The notes under the pieces are model-generated. The model made no database searches. It had not been told where the DNA came from and saw only the letters and a list, made by a program, of their open reading frames with translations. Positions 48,603-63,000 of a stretch of DNA of 64,000 bases are shown here, one piece after another (positions within the stretch are counted from its first letter, which is position 1; each line of letters starts with the position of its first letter). Made by a program: the position numbers and the translations under genes. The stretch is from assembly GCA_008921705.1 (NCBI GenBank), contig VFFE01007767.1, positions 1,440,278 through 1,504,277 of the forward strand. Direction: 5' to 3'. The DNA is from Burhinus oedicnemus. Taxonomy: Eukaryota; Chordata; Aves; Charadriiformes; Burhinidae.

Positions 48603-49194
48603 CTTCTCCACACAAACAGCCATCAGAAATGAGACACATTTCAAAGAGAAACAATTAAAGCAACATTTCATCAGAGATAAAAGCTTCTGAAATTCATCCT
48701 ATGCTGGTGCTCCCAAACGTTGTTCTCTTTTGTCTCTGTCACATTATTTTGAGTGCAGATTATCCCTCCTTCCTTGCTTCCTGCACCATTAGGCCAGCCT
48801 GTGCAGCACGTGCACTCACATCGCTCCTGTAGCCCTCCTGCAAATATCTGCCCTACCTACGTCCTGTACACTGCTTTGTATGCAGGTAATCACCATTTCC
48901 GTTGTAGTAAGTACAAAAGCTGATCATTCCTTAGCACTCAGGGTATGTGAAGTATATGTCTGCCTCTCCAAAGAGACCAGTATTTACATTATACAGCTGT
49001 CAGATGGTTTTTCTTTTAAGAAGTTAATGGCCAAATTCATAAATAAATTTTGCAAGGTTTAACTCTCTGAGAGGATGGAGGGGGTTAACAATAAAGCAAA
49101 TACCTCATATTTCTGGGACTTTTTGGCCTGACCTCATTCACACGCTGGGTGTCTAGGAAAGCTCTAGCCTACTCACCTTGCACAGCACATTTAC

Positions 49195-49430
49195 AATTTC
49201 AGCTATCACCACTCTGAATAAGGTATTTGATTAAACTAATTAAAGTGGTGTTTATTAGCTGACAGCCATTAATAAGTGAGCTGTTTAAACACTTGCTACA
49301 GTGTATCAATTGACAGATTAGAATTTTCTTTGTTATACTTTAAGCCTACCTTTGTTATAATTACCTTAGTACTTAAGTCTAATCCTGAATTTCTGTAAAT
49401 CAACAGACATGTTGCCATTAATTTCCACAG
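49195..49430. promoter_or_regulatory. Candidate homeodomain-site cluster
   Basis: This AT-rich stretch holds many TAAT/ATTA elements (GATTAAACTAATTAAAG, TTTATTAGCTGACAGCC, CATTAATAAGTG, CCATTAATTTCC) among AAGTG/CACTT and TGACAG (MEIS/TGIF-like) motifs. Its texture resembles vertebrate conserved non-coding enhancers. Conservation was not tested, and AT-rich DNA gives such motifs by chance. Confidence 0.25.
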
Positions 49431-50625
49431 GAAAAACATCAGGATCTCTATGAAAAACATTTTATAAAGCACTATATGTGAGCAAATCAGGTCTCTATAA
49501 GATTACCATTTTGGAGCAACTTTAGTTTCTGGCTTTGGCATTTTTCTGCGTATTTTTGTCTCCACTTAGTACTTGTACACAGATAATTTGCTCTATTTCT
49601 AGCAGAGTGAGTGAAGTCTCATGACTTTAGTTTAACAGGGCAGATCTACACTACTAAAGAAGAAAACAGAATTATTACATAGCAAACATTAGGGCAGAAG
49701 TGCAGATTCATATGAAACAAAACAAAATGCTTCAAGAGGTAGCATTAACTCTTTGAAAACTCGTTTGACCTACAACATTCTCATTGCTAAAAACCTTTCT
49801 TAAGTTCTGTTGCGCAAGTTTGTAAAATAAAGAGTTTCTAAATAGCAGCATGGGTCAAAAATCAGTGTATTTTTAAAACAGTTCTTAATGACTGTTAATT
49901 CAGTATAGAATTAGCCTTCAAAATTTTTCAAAGTTAAATAAATAATATGTTTGTCTGGATTGGTTTCAGGGGAATAACTGGGCATACAATCTGAGGAAGG
50001 ATTTTATTAGCAGTACTTGAAGTCTAGACCTTCAAAAAACAATCTGGAATTCAAGAAAATGCCGTTAGATAAAATTAAAAAGACTTGATAATCATTACTG
50101 ACACTACAACTGTTGTCTCTGCACATTACTTTCTATAATTATACATAGTTTTCTACTGGATAATTCTGATGTCTCTTACAAGGCCTAGAACATGAATGCA
50201 TTCCAATTTACCTATGGCATTCCGTAGCTCAAAGGTATAGTGCATTAAATTCTAATATTTGATCTAGATATAGGAAAAGTATTTATTTTGCTTGTGAGGT
50301 GAATACTCCTGTTATTTACTTATAATTGTTATTGGGGCCACTTAGATTTTGTTGGAACAAACTATAATGTGTAAAGAATAATAGATGAATATTTGAAAAA
50401 TAGCCAAAGGGAGCTTAGTTTATAATAAGACTTTTTAAGGGTATCTAAGAAACAGAATTTATAATGGAAGTGTTGTGTCTTCTCAATGACAGCTGTAATA
50501 GCCTTTCTTAAACTCAAACCCACATGCTTAGACTACAGCTGTAGGCCATCAAACACCTGTGACCTCCCATGAGCTTCTGAAGGTCTTTGAAAATGACTCT
50601 TTACCTTATGGCAACTGCTTAGTCA

Positions 50626-50690
50626 AAAGACAAAACAAAACAAAACCCAACAACAACAAAACCAACCAACCAAAAAAAACCCCAAACCGA
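50626..50690. repeat. A-rich (CAAAA/CCAA)n low-complexity tract
   Basis: A strand-asymmetric run of AAAC, AACC and AAAAC motifs without any T over about 50 bases. Simple sequence. Confidence 0.85.
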
Positions 50691-51477
50691 TCCCAAAACT
50701 CTGGAATGAAGCACTGCCGCCCTTCCAGGGGGCACTGCCCCTCATCTGCCATGCTAGGAGGGGGAACACTGGCTTAGGAGCCCAGGGAAGTTCCTCCACC
50801 AGTGGTATTCTACAGGGGGCAAATTTGCTTGGTGTACAGTCTCATTAAATGCCTAGGGCTGTGTAAGGGTACTAGATTGTCACATCTGCACACAGATTAA
50901 TTTTCAAACCCATCTCCAGAAATTCTTCTAATTCTCATCTTCGCCTCCCAAGTCCCATCACAGAGGCTTGGTCTGCTTCGCCTCCATTTTAGATGCCAAG
51001 AACTGAATGTTCTGCCACAAAATCAAGGCTACAACTGCATCTATATTAGTGTTCTGTTTTGAGGCAATGCAAGTCCTGACGGTCCTCATTTACTGCACAT
51101 CGGTGCAGTCTGCAGAACAGGGTTTATACTAACTGCGTTTCCTTTTGGAGAAATCTAACCTGATGGCTGTGCTCCATATGGCCACCAATTGCACTTCAGT
51201 CCCTAATGAGGACACAGGAGCCTGTAACAGTGCTTGCTGCTTCAGGGTACATCTACGTTACTACTAGTCAGTTCAGATCACAAATGTGCGTTTGAAGCAG
51301 ATCTCCTGTCTGTCCCGCTTACTCTTTGATTCATACTGCAGAGGGGACTCAGAAAGCCTAAACTGGATTCCTTGTAGGTGAAACTAAACTGGAAAATGTA
51401 CTCCAGGAGTTTCTCCTACTGCGCTGCAGCTACTCATGGACACTTGGTACATAAGACCAGGTGAGATCTAATTGGAA

Positions 51478-51762
51478 GTAAACCCTCTGAAGCACATATA
51501 ATGTGGTCCTCAGCACCAGCTACTTCACTCTGCAGGCCTGCTTTTCTGGCAGCACACTACTTGCTAACTTAAACACAGCCTCAGATAGCTTCAGACCACA
51601 TGTGTGATGATGATGATTATGGTGGTTCAAGCGACCAAATTAAAACTGCTCCAAAGTAAAACCCCTGAACTGCACATAATGTAGATGTACAGAGCTCAGT
51701 ACTGGTTACTTCCTTAACAGTTCCTTTTATTGCACCAAATTACTTGCTAATGTGGATATAGC
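51478..51762. repeat. Diverged direct duplication, period ~180 bp
   Basis: Copy 1 (51478-51581) and copy 2 (51657-51762) share the same order of motifs: GTAAA.CCC.CTGAA; GCACATA.AATGT; CAG..C..CTACTTC or TTACTTC; a C-A-CA-AC/T block; TTACTTGCTAA or CTACTTGCTAA; then a T/A-rich end with AGC. Only about two thirds of positions agree by eye. It is either an old local duplication or two copies of one dispersed repeat. Confidence 0.5.
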
Positions 51763-52900
51763 AGAATGCTCTTTGCCATTAGACAGTGGCCTCTGATGCT
51801 CAGTCATGCTAAGCAGAGGACAGATATTTTAGCCCTTTTAAAAAATATATGCAGTTTTATGATATTTTTTCCACCTGAACACTTATGTTCATCTCCCTGC
51901 TGCTTTAGCTCTATGGCATTACTGTCGGTGAGGCTGCAAGTAGGGAGAGGTGGGAGACGTGCCACCATGGAGACCCTGAAGTGGGCTGAGAAGGGCTGTT
52001 GGTTTTCATAGCTCTGCTCGGTTAAGACCTAAAATCCATCATACGGCTGTTACTGATGGTTTATTTAAATCCTGCAAATGCAGTTTTATTTTATTAATGT
52101 GCTCTATATCCGATTAAATTTTGTGTATTTTTTTATCTCTGTATATCACCTAGCATTAAAAGTAGAGTCACTGGAATATAAATAAATACATAAGTGAACT
52201 CAAATCCACCATAATTCTGCTGTTCCGATTCTGATTTCATGCCAGCATTAATCAGAACTAAAACAACTGAAAAAAATCAGAGCCACATACTTCCAGAGTT
52301 TGTACGGGTGCACTTGATAGATAGTATCAGAACGTCATCCTCTAACAGCATAGCAACTTCAGCTGTTGCAGGTTGTAAATACTAAAGTAAAGAGGATATC
52401 ACAATAGAGCCTAAAATTAATCTGATGCAAAGCCCAAGACATATCCTCCGTGGTCCTTGTCAAAAGCGAACACAAAGGATTTGACCAAGTGTTATTGGTC
52501 AGAAACTAAAAAGTGGAAATGAAGCTTTCCACATATCTCTGACTTCTGCCTTGTGATTTCAGTCTGCAACAGAATGAACCTAAAAAAGAAAATAAATTGT
52601 GGCAGGACTACAGACACAGATCAAGGCTGCTTTAGATTAAGTTCTCTGTATACACCATAGATCTGTACCATCTGTTTTGTATTGAAAAAGAATAATATTT
52701 TAAGGCACGTTTATTACCATATATTAAGAAACTTAAGAGCTCACATACTCCTTTAAAATATATATTGAAATTACAAAGTTCTACAGTGGAAACTGAAGGT
52801 CCTCAGCATCTTTCAAGAGACATTCAACAATTTCGTGATAGCACTGTAAATGAAAAACAAGCCTAATATACATGATTCTGGCCTGCATCCTGTAAAAATA

Positions 52901-52940
52901 ATCACCATTACTTATACTGCGATCACCATTACTTATACTG
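52901..52940. repeat. 21-bp direct tandem duplication
   Basis: ATCACCATTACTTATACTG occurs at 52901-52919 and again at 52922-52940, identical over 19 bases. Identical copies suggest a recent slippage event. Confidence 0.9.
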
Positions 52941-53519
52941 TGCTACTCACATATTTTACACATATATCCTGTAAGTTACAAAGACTAAACCAGTCATAAT
53001 ATTCACTGATAAATTTCTGTTACACAACTATATGGAGAACTTTATAAAAACAAGGTATTTGTTTCTTTTTAGTCATGGATGGACTGAATTTTTGTATGCT
53101 AGACTTCAGATAAACTGGATTTAAAATACAGCTCTTTATTCATGCACTGTATATGAAATTCATGCACTTTTTTTCTGTTGGGGTTGTATAACTTTTCTCT
53201 TATTATTCAGATTTCACAATGTCCTTGCATTGTATGCCTCAGTGAATTCATTCTTTTGGGGTTTTGTTAGCAAAAAAAATAATTGATGAACAACCACATA
53301 TTATCCTTGATCACTGCGGTTACACTTTCCTTTATACAATTTAGGCTACTCACCCATGCTAGGAGAACTCTCAGTTGCCTGTTTAAATGAGTTATCCAAG
53401 ATCATGATAGATATAAAAGGGCCCTAATGGGATCTGGGATTTTTTAATGGTTCTTCGAAAACAGAGTTACAAAGACCACTTCTCTGCAGATTCCCCGTTC
53501 TCTGGCTCTGACTATCAGT

Positions 53520-54083
53520 GCAGCAGCAATGCTGATGCCATACTGGGCTGCATTAGCAGCAGCATAGCCAGCTGGCTGGCAGAAATGAGTGGTCCCCTCT
53601 ACTTGACACTCATGTCCAGTTGTGGCAACCCCAGTACAAGAAAGACATGGGCACACTGGACCAAGTCCTGCAGACGGTCACCGGGATGTTTAAGGAACCA
53701 GAAACATAACATACAAGGAAAAGCTGAGGTATCTGGGTTTGTTCAGCCTGGAGAAGAGATGGCTAATGGGAATCCAGTTGCTGCTTTGAACTGCCTAACT
53801 GGGTTTACAGAAAGCATGAAGCCAGATCTTCTCAGAACTGCACAGGGAAAGGACAAGAGACAACACTCAGGTTGCAACAAAGGAAATTCTGTGCGGACAC
53901 AGAAAAAAATTCCTCTGTGAGGGTACTTAAGGACAGGAACAGGTTGCCCAGAAAGGGTAGGAATCCATCCTTGAAGATACTCAGAATTCAGCTGGACTGC
54001 CCACTGCAACTTGAAAGTTGGTCCTGCTTTGAGCAAGAGACTGGATTTGATGACCTCCAGAAGTCCTTTCCAACTAAATTCTA
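53520..54083 (+). mobile_element. Old, degenerate CR1 LINE 3' end
   Basis: Plus-strand CR1 remnants in order: CATACTGGGCTGCATTAGCA; a broken leucine/arginine-rich segment; GGGTTTGTTCAGCCTGGAGA; GGACAGGAACAGGTTGCCCA; GGATTTGATGACCTCCAGAA-GTCCTTTCCAAC. All frames are interrupted and many substitutions separate it from the 39 kb and 44 kb copies, so it inserted much earlier. No intact terminal short repeat is visible. Confidence 0.88.
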
Positions 54084-57000
54084 AGCCTATGAGCATGGGT
54101 TGCTGCTCCTACCACTGTAATACTACTCATATCTAGCTTTTCTGCATCTATACACTAAATCTGTCATCTAGATCCTCATAATCTTGCATCCTGATTAATT
54201 CAAAACTGCTGTTTTCAGGCCATCTGTTATACATATCCCCCCCTCAACTGAGTATATACAAAATACAGTGGCTATGATATTCCCTGACCACAATTCTGAC
54301 GTTACTGCCTTTTTATGTCTCATCACAGCATTGCTTATCTCCCCCCACAGCACAGCGGATTTGCTTGCCCGTTTGTCAGATTCTGCCACCGGGATCTGCC
54401 TGCGCTGGCAGATCTGCATGGCAAATCATACGCCGTGACTAGTCCTTCGGAACTGGTGCATAAACACCTTCCAGCCTCACACATTCTCCCACACAGAGTT
54501 CAATTATTGTGTTTTTTTGAAGAAGCTGCCAGATGATGCATAACTAGAAGGGTCATGGTGTTTGTCAATCTCTTTCTTTAAAATGATTATATATTCCACA
54601 TAATTCTGAATACTTCTAATCTAGCATGTCTTACATTTCTGAGCAGAGCTCAGAAATTACTTACCTTCAATTAAATGCAGTTTTTCAAAGTACATATAGG
54701 TTCCCATAGATACTACAGGACATGCTCTTTTCTAAATGCCTAAAAAGGGTAAACATCTCATTTCCAGAAATACCAGTGAGAGTTAGGTGTGCCCTCTTGT
54801 AGCATATTTATCCTGCCTAGGTGTTTTTCAATGTCCCACCAGGCAGAAATCTATACGGTTAACAAACAAAGTCTTGAAAATTTGGTTGTTAACATGACAT
54901 GAAAACAATAGCAACAATAAAAATACTGCAAAGGATCATAATTAATCTTTAAGTTGTTTTTCAGTCCAGTATTCTTGAGGGGTTTTGCTGATTGTGTTTC
55001 TGGAGAGGACTGTAGGATGTTGTGACCTAGGTAGATACATAAATCTGTAAACTAAAGTCCAAAGGTTTGATTCACATACTTTTACATAGGCACCTGGTGA
55101 TGCCATTTGAAAAGTCCTAACTTCCTGCATACCCCTATGGCCTCTAGCTGGGCACTATAAAAAGAGAACAAGTCATATGCTGCATTTGGCATCTACCTGA
55201 GGATGTCTGAGATCCTCTAGAATGTCTGAAAAGATATGGAGCACCTTTATGTGCAGGCAACTAAACTGGAGCCCCTAGTCCCTAGTTTGTACATAACTTG
55301 TAAAATAATAAAATAACAATAACAAAGGAGCTAATCCTATAAAGACACTGAAATGATTAAAAGAAAATGGTAACAAATCCAGAGGAACACAAAAGAAAAA
55401 AAATCATCGTCAGGTATTCAGTTTCAAATGTTACGTGAATCAGTACTTGGCACACAGGAGTGGAAACGGCTTCCAGTGTTAGTGAGTCCAGTCCCTGCCA
55501 TCATTGGCACAACAATTTATAATCCTCTCCAAAACCACAAGTTTTGTCCTTGAGCATGTATCACTTACTGCTGTTCCAACTAACAGCCAAACGTGTTAAC
55601 CAGTTATAACTCATAGATATATGCGATAGACATATGGGGTATATTTCACTGGAAAGATCTACATTTTGATTGTTTCTCATGCTCTTTCCATTCTTTTGGA
55701 GCGTGTTTAGACCACAATTTTAAAGAATTATATCAGTCAAGCTGGATATCAAGCTGCAAGTTATGGGATACTTGTCTTCAGCTATCTGTCTACAACTTTG
55801 TTAGATAAAGTGGAAGCACTTACTAGACAATAACTCTGTATTTTTCATGTCTTCAGAATAAAAACTGCAAGTAATGACATTTCCATTTTCACTGCCTCTG
55901 TTAATTTTGGACTGACAATCAGCTGTCTAAAACCTGTCATTTGGTTTCTCTTATCCCAAATAAAAAGAGAAGAAATAAATTCAGGACTGATACATCAACA
56001 CAGAAAAAAAAATCCTCATTTTCAAAGTAGTTTGGGAAATAGTATCTCCAGTAAGGGAAGATTAGTAATGTAACTAATAAATTAGCTTTGTACCAGACCC
56101 TCTGCATAATGGGAAGTTAGAAATGTTTGTGGCTGGACCTCAAACTACACAGTCAACAGAACTCAAACCCACTGACTGGAACTGAGATGCGGATTTGATT
56201 CTCATTTCAAAGGAAGTGAGCACAGGTCACTTCCTATATCTTTGATCATTTTTTGCTTGAAAGTCTTTACTGGAAAGTTCAAAATAAGACAGAGGAGGAG
56301 GGATATGAATACAAACTCAGTGTTTGGAAAAAATGAATGTAGCGTTCATCAAAATTGTAAATGCCTTGCCCACCAGATGACTATGAGGTACTAGACCATA
56401 AATTACCGTATAACTCCATGTAAATATAACCACTGGCAAAATCTTAAATAATACTGTCTATATCGGTCAAAACATTTGCGTACTGGACTCACCAGAATAC
56501 CCCCAAATGCATCCACATAATCACTATTCAGCACAATACATTAATTACAGATTGAACTTGACAGCTATGACCAGCTTCATAAAAGCATTCTGACATAAAG
56601 TTTAACCCATGATTGTGCTTATGGTAAAGGATTCTTTTCTGGTTTTAGATCACTTGTTATAACAGTCACTGTCTTTTTTGGAATATTATTACTATATTCT
56701 CTCCTTCCTTAGTAGAGAATTTGAAAATATCCAATGGTGTTCAGCTCATTTTCTCGCTGTATGTTGCTTCTGGCATAGTAAGCAGAATGTGGTTATAGCC
56801 TTCTATCTTTTTCATCCAAAAGATGTGAGCGATTGTACAAGATGCTAGTCTGTGGCAATCACACCCACCGCATCACTGAATTTAGACTTCAGACCTGCCA
56901 AGTATTTCACGCTGCTTGCAGGGTTCACGCAGTTGGCTCCTGTCTGGCATTCTCTTGCAGCTGGGGATCCAACACACATATTTATTCAGCATGTACACTG

Positions 57001-60000
57001 ATCCTTTGATTTGGTGCATGAGATCATGGAGCAGGAATGAAGCTGTTGCAAGTCCACACCATTCTAATGGAGCCTCCCGCTCACAGAGGTTCTGCTAAGG
57101 GATATACTCTCTGGATGCAGCCCAGTTCCCCAGCTCCGTGTTAGCCCATCACTCAGTGCTTCCTCTGTCCCCTGGCCTAGCACAGCATTCTCACAGGTCC
57201 TGAAATAAATGGGACCTGAAAGCACTGATATCTGATACCATACAATGCACAGAACTTGCAGTTTATTATAAAGCAGACAGTGCAATAAATCCCTCTGTAT
57301 TATATTTAGTAACAGTATCATTTGTGTCATTCAGGAAAGTGATCTTGAGAGTTTTGTAAAACCCCACGGCTTTGAATAAATCACTTCCATAGTGAAGTGT
57401 TTGACTGATGAGACACTAACTGTCCTACAGCGAGAAAATTATTCAGGCTGGGAAGATGACAGGTTCAGAGCACGAAAAACAATAGGCCATAGAGAAGCTG
57501 GAAAGAACAACATGTACAAAAGACCAAAGGGCAATTGTCACTATCCCTGAGTAATGACCATAACAACAGGTGCTAAAACATACAACTATATAGTACGAGC
57601 CAATTTCTAAACTGGCAGAAAGCTCAATAGCGAAGTGAAACCCTTTATAAAGCGAGAGAGTCTCATTAGCACAATGAAAGGGACAAATAAAAATGGCTAG
57701 GTTTTGTTTGCAATACCCATTACAGTCGCCTGCAATGTGAAAGAGCTTCCTATTTTCTATTTCCATTTGATCTCCCTGTGCTATAGCTAAAATAATAGTT
57801 GCCAAGTGGAAAAATAAGTAGAATATTTAGTTAAAATTGTCTATGGCCTTGAAATTGTTATAATTTCTTTGCTTGTCTTTCTTTCCAGCAAGACCCCTGT
57901 CTTATCAAGTACAATATATAATTATTCTGATTTTTTCTCACGAAGATGTTTATCCTTTCTTATCTAGTCTGCCTGTCATATCTTGTAATAATTTACAGAA
58001 ATCTGAAATATGCTGTTCTGATAAACCTGTCAGAATAATAACAGAAATACATATAATCATTGTGATAGGGTTTCCGTGTTATTCTGAGAAAGTTAGAACT
58101 GAATATTATGAATAACACTCTAAATGTAATTTATATGAATATATAAATCCTTACCAGTGGTTTCCATTTTCTAATAGTCTTGAATTCTTATCAGATATTA
58201 ATTGCTAATAAGCATGATTCATTGTGACTTACTATGCACAGATTTACTGTTCGTGACAGTGAAGGAAGCAAACAGACATGAGCATGGAGTATTCCTGAAA
58301 ATGAAAAAAAATTTTTTAGTTATCTATAGGCCTGCCAAATAGGAAATAATACTTGTTCTAAAGAATGTCAGTATGTCTGTGTTGGTCTTCAGTACCTACA
58401 TTACACTAAGCCTTTTTTTACTGCATACTTACCAACACTTTAGAGAAGAAAATAGAGGAACTCTATTGTAATGCTATGCAGCAGAGCAGAGCTAGCTAGA
58501 GATAAGAAAGTGGTATCAAGCTATTGTTTGGGGAAATGTTGCATCCAGATTCTTTAGGTCCAGTCAGAGAGACCTGAAGGGAGATGTATCTTCTCCTGTA
58601 TAATTGCTAATGACTTAAATGTTGAATTCAAGAGTTCTGAGAACCGAAAACATAAACCCCAGAGAATGATTTTTTGTTTGAAAGGCACATCAGCTTTAAT
58701 CCTAAGCATATGTCCCTGCCTCCTGCATGAATATAGGAAAATCCAACAGAATAAGCAGTATCATCCTTTGATTTATTTCTCTGACTGTTCATGCTTCAGC
58801 TTTGTCATCAAGTGATCCATTTCAGCCTCCTCTGTGCACCTTGCATCTCTTTTCTTTTTGCTGTTTCTCATTGCAGCTCTTCTTGCTGTTACAGCCTCCT
58901 GAGTCACATGCAAAGAGATTTAGGTATGAACATTTAGTGGCAAAGGCCTTTGAAAATTACAGAACTAATTTTTTTTAAATTGTTTTTGTCTAGTTGATAG
59001 CTTGCAGCACCAAACCAAACAGAATCATTAAATGGTTCAGTGGACTAAGATCAAAGACAGACACCTGTGAGCAAAATCCTCTATTATCCTTTCACTGTCA
59101 AAAGTAATTGTTGCTAATTGAACAAGTTTGTTTAATTCTAATATAGCTCAAGAGACCATACCCTGAGCTGCTGGAAATAGATCTGGTTCTGCTGAAGTCA
59201 GCTCCGCTAATCTATAGCAACTGAGGAACTGTCACAAGGAGAGAAACAGTTAACCCATTGCTTAACTGCATAGGCTGTGCGACCAGCTATTGCAACTGAA
59301 ATACATGTCTCAAAACTTGGGCTGATCAAGAAAAAAATTTACCACAGTCGTCTTTGCCTAATTTTACATAAGAAGCTATTAAATACACACTTTGATATCA
59401 GTAGACCAGAAGACATTCAATAGAATTTGATAAAGGTAAAAATTAAAATATGCTGGAAGAACTGCAAGCAGACACCAGCCATCATTTTCTAAATGCTTTT
59501 AAAATCTGATTTCCCTTTTCAAGAAAGAAAGCTTCTGTCCTCCCTACTCAAATTTAACACACAACCACAATCAACCCGCAAGCAACAAAAACCAATGCTA
59601 GTATATGGATTTAAATGTTTAGAAAGTAAATAATCACAAATCCAGCACCTCTTCAAATCAGGCATCTTTATAAAAAGAGCTCAGAATAAAGTGTGGGTCT
59701 ATCTACCACATCTTAATTCCTGGCACAGTGAATGGAAAAAAAAAGAAAAACAAGCAATCACCAAAATGACTTCCTGTAAGGGCAAATTAGATAGAGCTGT
59801 AAGATACATGTCTGTTGCACACATCACATCAGCCTGATTATCAGCAGTAAAACTATGTACAAGCAATGCTTTCTGAGGTAGTAGTGCACATTAAAAATGA
59901 AATAATGTAATTTAGAGAGGAATTAAAAATAACTGCAATCATAAATACAAATATTATTCATTTCAGAATTGGTGCTGGCTCCTTCACTCAGCTAAGTTTG

Positions 60001-63000
60001 AGGGCATACAAATAACTCCTGTAAAACCTCAACTTATCCTCCGTCTGTCTGGTGCTTCATGTGCTTCTGTTTTACTAAGGTTTGCAGGAGCTCTTAGCTA
60101 CAATGGAATGCCAGTGCAACACCGAACTGCCGTGCAGATTGTCAAGTAAATCCCCGCATTTAAAAGACTCCATACTATCAAGGCTGGTGCAGATACAGTC
60201 TGGAGAGAGAGACTGGTGCAACTACACAGATGTGTCACGAACAGAACCGCATGCTGCATCATGGGTGCTAAGGACGACCAAATTCCTCTTAGTCCCCTTG
60301 CTAAATCCAATGCTGTTTACTTACAATGCTTATTTCCCTATTATTATTGTTGTTGCTTATCACTTATTTTCTACCCTTCTGCTTCAGCTATTCTAAGTCT
60401 CCAACCATTACCTTTAGCTCTTATTACCTTGCAGTTACACTGTTTAAAAAAAAAAAAAAAGTATAAATCACTGAAGAAGCTGACACATTATAAAGACAGC
60501 TTGTTAAAACTTGGTCATGCAAGTGGATGAGCATGACAGATGCCATACATTCAGCATGCATGTAAGAAGTCACCAAGTCCCTTTTTTTTGGAACAAGAGA
60601 CTTTCCAAAACCAAGAAGCATTAAGAGCCATTGCCCAAAATAGGGGACACAGCAAGATCCTGCCAACGACTGAGCGACGTGCATTGCAGGTGCTAGGATC
60701 TAGATGTAGGTGCCAAACTAGGGATTATTGAACGGAGAAGTGGATTGAGGATCCAAAGCAGGTACAGAAAGTAGAAGATAAAACAACAGGTGGCAAGCAG
60801 TAATGTAGCCCAGGGATGAGCAGGTTTTGAGAGAGGGCTGTCTGGAGAGAGGCTGGCACTACAAGCAAAGAAACTTCTGCTGTTGTGGAAAGAGGAACTG
60901 TCTCAAAACACACAAGATTTTACATGTGTGTGTCTATTTTGATTCCAGCATACAGAACCTGAATATTAACCAATTGCACATGTCACAGGGAAGACAGCAT
61001 AGAAACTATACAAACAATATTCAAACCAGCAGTATTTAAACACTAGCTAGTAATTCTACACTGGCTGTGATGGCATCTCTTACCTCAGGGTAACCACAGT
61101 GGAAAAGGAGACAAGACCAGTTGGCCTAAAAATAGCTTTTTGGTACAGAAGTGTTCATTTGCTGGTGGCTTCCTGGATTGGTTAATGAAGACATGAGGTG
61201 CATACTATGGAAATATATACAATTGCTGCATTTATCTTTTTAGTTCATCTCAAACTTGCAAAACTTTACAGGTTGAGATGCAATGCCATGATATTGTGTC
61301 ATGTAACACAACACATTTTTTGCACAGGTTAATCTATTAAACATCCATGTCATTTAAAGAAATTATTTTAAATGATCACCAAAACACACAGATATGCAGT
61401 TAGTGAGTAACTTTTCACATCCTGCTCTATGTTACAGTAAGAGAATGCTGCACAACACCGGGCTCCCAAGAACAAAAGTCCTGGGAATCGGTACTGGACC
61501 AAACCTCATTAGCTTAAACCAGGGGCCCAGGAGTGCTTCTGAGCTCCCTGGTTTGAGTGTGCTCAGCTGCATGTGTCCCACGTCAGGGACTAAAAACCAC
61601 AAACTCTCCAGCTTGCATCCTTCCCCTTCTCACCCCCTCCTTTGGTTTCTGCAAGACAGTCCCTGAATCCAAATGGTGAAAAGAACAACATCCTGAGGTA
61701 CCACAAAGACAGCCCTCGTTCTGTCTAGGTAGTCCTTTGCATGTCTACCTAACTATAAGGAAGGTAACCAAAACACAATTATATGCTCTAAAAGCCTTTT
61801 TCAATACCATTACCCTCTGCATTGGCAACCACACCCTTGTGTGTTTGGAAAGCTTTTGCTGTGTTCATATTATCTATCAATGAACAATGTAAGGCAACTG
61901 AACTCAAATTACTGCTGCTCTGGACAACAGTGATTTTGCAAAACCACACAGCATTTAGTCCTATTCTGATTTAAGAATAGCAAAAGGTGCATTAGTACAA
62001 AAAGGCAAGTACAAAAAGTATACTTCTTCTTGAGTCAAAGGGAGTGCAAGATCGAACAACCCATAACTGAACACAGGACAAGCAGAAGACAAAGGAGGGC
62101 TATGTTGCGGAACACGTTAGTGCGCATCTTATTCAGCATCCTAAACTAAACACAGCTCTGAAACAATTCTGTGCAGATGCCCTGCAAAAAGCTCCTGAAC
62201 ACACTGCCAAACACCTAAAATGACCGATTTCTTAATATCCAGAAATAGGTAACATTTTGGTAGGATGACAATATGCCAAGGTAATTTTCAACACAAATAA
62301 TGCCAAAACAAGAATTGGATAGTAATCGAGCTAGGAAACGTGTGAAATTCAAAATAATTTCAAGTTAAAACAAGAGCCTCATTCATTGCCATGCAGTTTC
62401 AAGGTCACTGACCTAAAGCACAGCTCATATCACTTTTTGTGCTCCTCTTCCACTTTGTCTAGCTTTTATAGGAGCAAAAATATAAGAAGAGCTTCGCTGA
62501 TAGATCTAGATCTATATCTAGATCTAATTCAAGCTGTGAATTACACCATTCTAACAATAAGGCCTGGCACCGCAAACAGGCTTTGGAGACAGCAGTGCTG
62601 GCATCTTTCAAGTTACCCACGGGCTCATTAAGCAGTTGGCCAGCAAGATGCTGGATTCTCATATCTGATCTGAGTCTGGCAAAAGCACTCCAAAACAAGT
62701 GTTTCCTTAAAAATTAGTAGGGTGTGGGAACATAATAGATACTCTGATTTTTACAAAAATTACCCTGACTATGAGGGGGAAAGAGAGGAAAATAGTTGGA
62801 AGATACTTAGGTATTCCTAAATACATGTATCTGACTTAAAAATATTTCAGAAATAACAGGGTATTTACATACTCTCACAACTTAACATCAGAAAGCACAA
62901 CGGAAAGAGGTATCCCAGCTAAGATTAAGGAATGTGATAAACAATATTTAAAAGCAGTAGATTGATAGTTTAAATAACTTTTAAATACAGTTTCTCATCT

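Larger units (their letters stand above)
48603..53519. other. Intergenic with minor repeats and one candidate regulatory stretch
   Basis: About 4.9 kb with no recognised gene. It includes a homeodomain-site-rich stretch (49195-49430), an A-rich simple repeat (50626-50690), a diverged duplication (51478-51762) and a 21-bp tandem duplication (52901-52940), each listed separately. The rest is AT-rich and uninformative. Confidence 0.55.

Noticed and set aside
53447..53920. 157-codon plus-strand open frame
   Set aside because: It overlaps a degenerate CR1 and its sequence is out-of-frame CR1 text.
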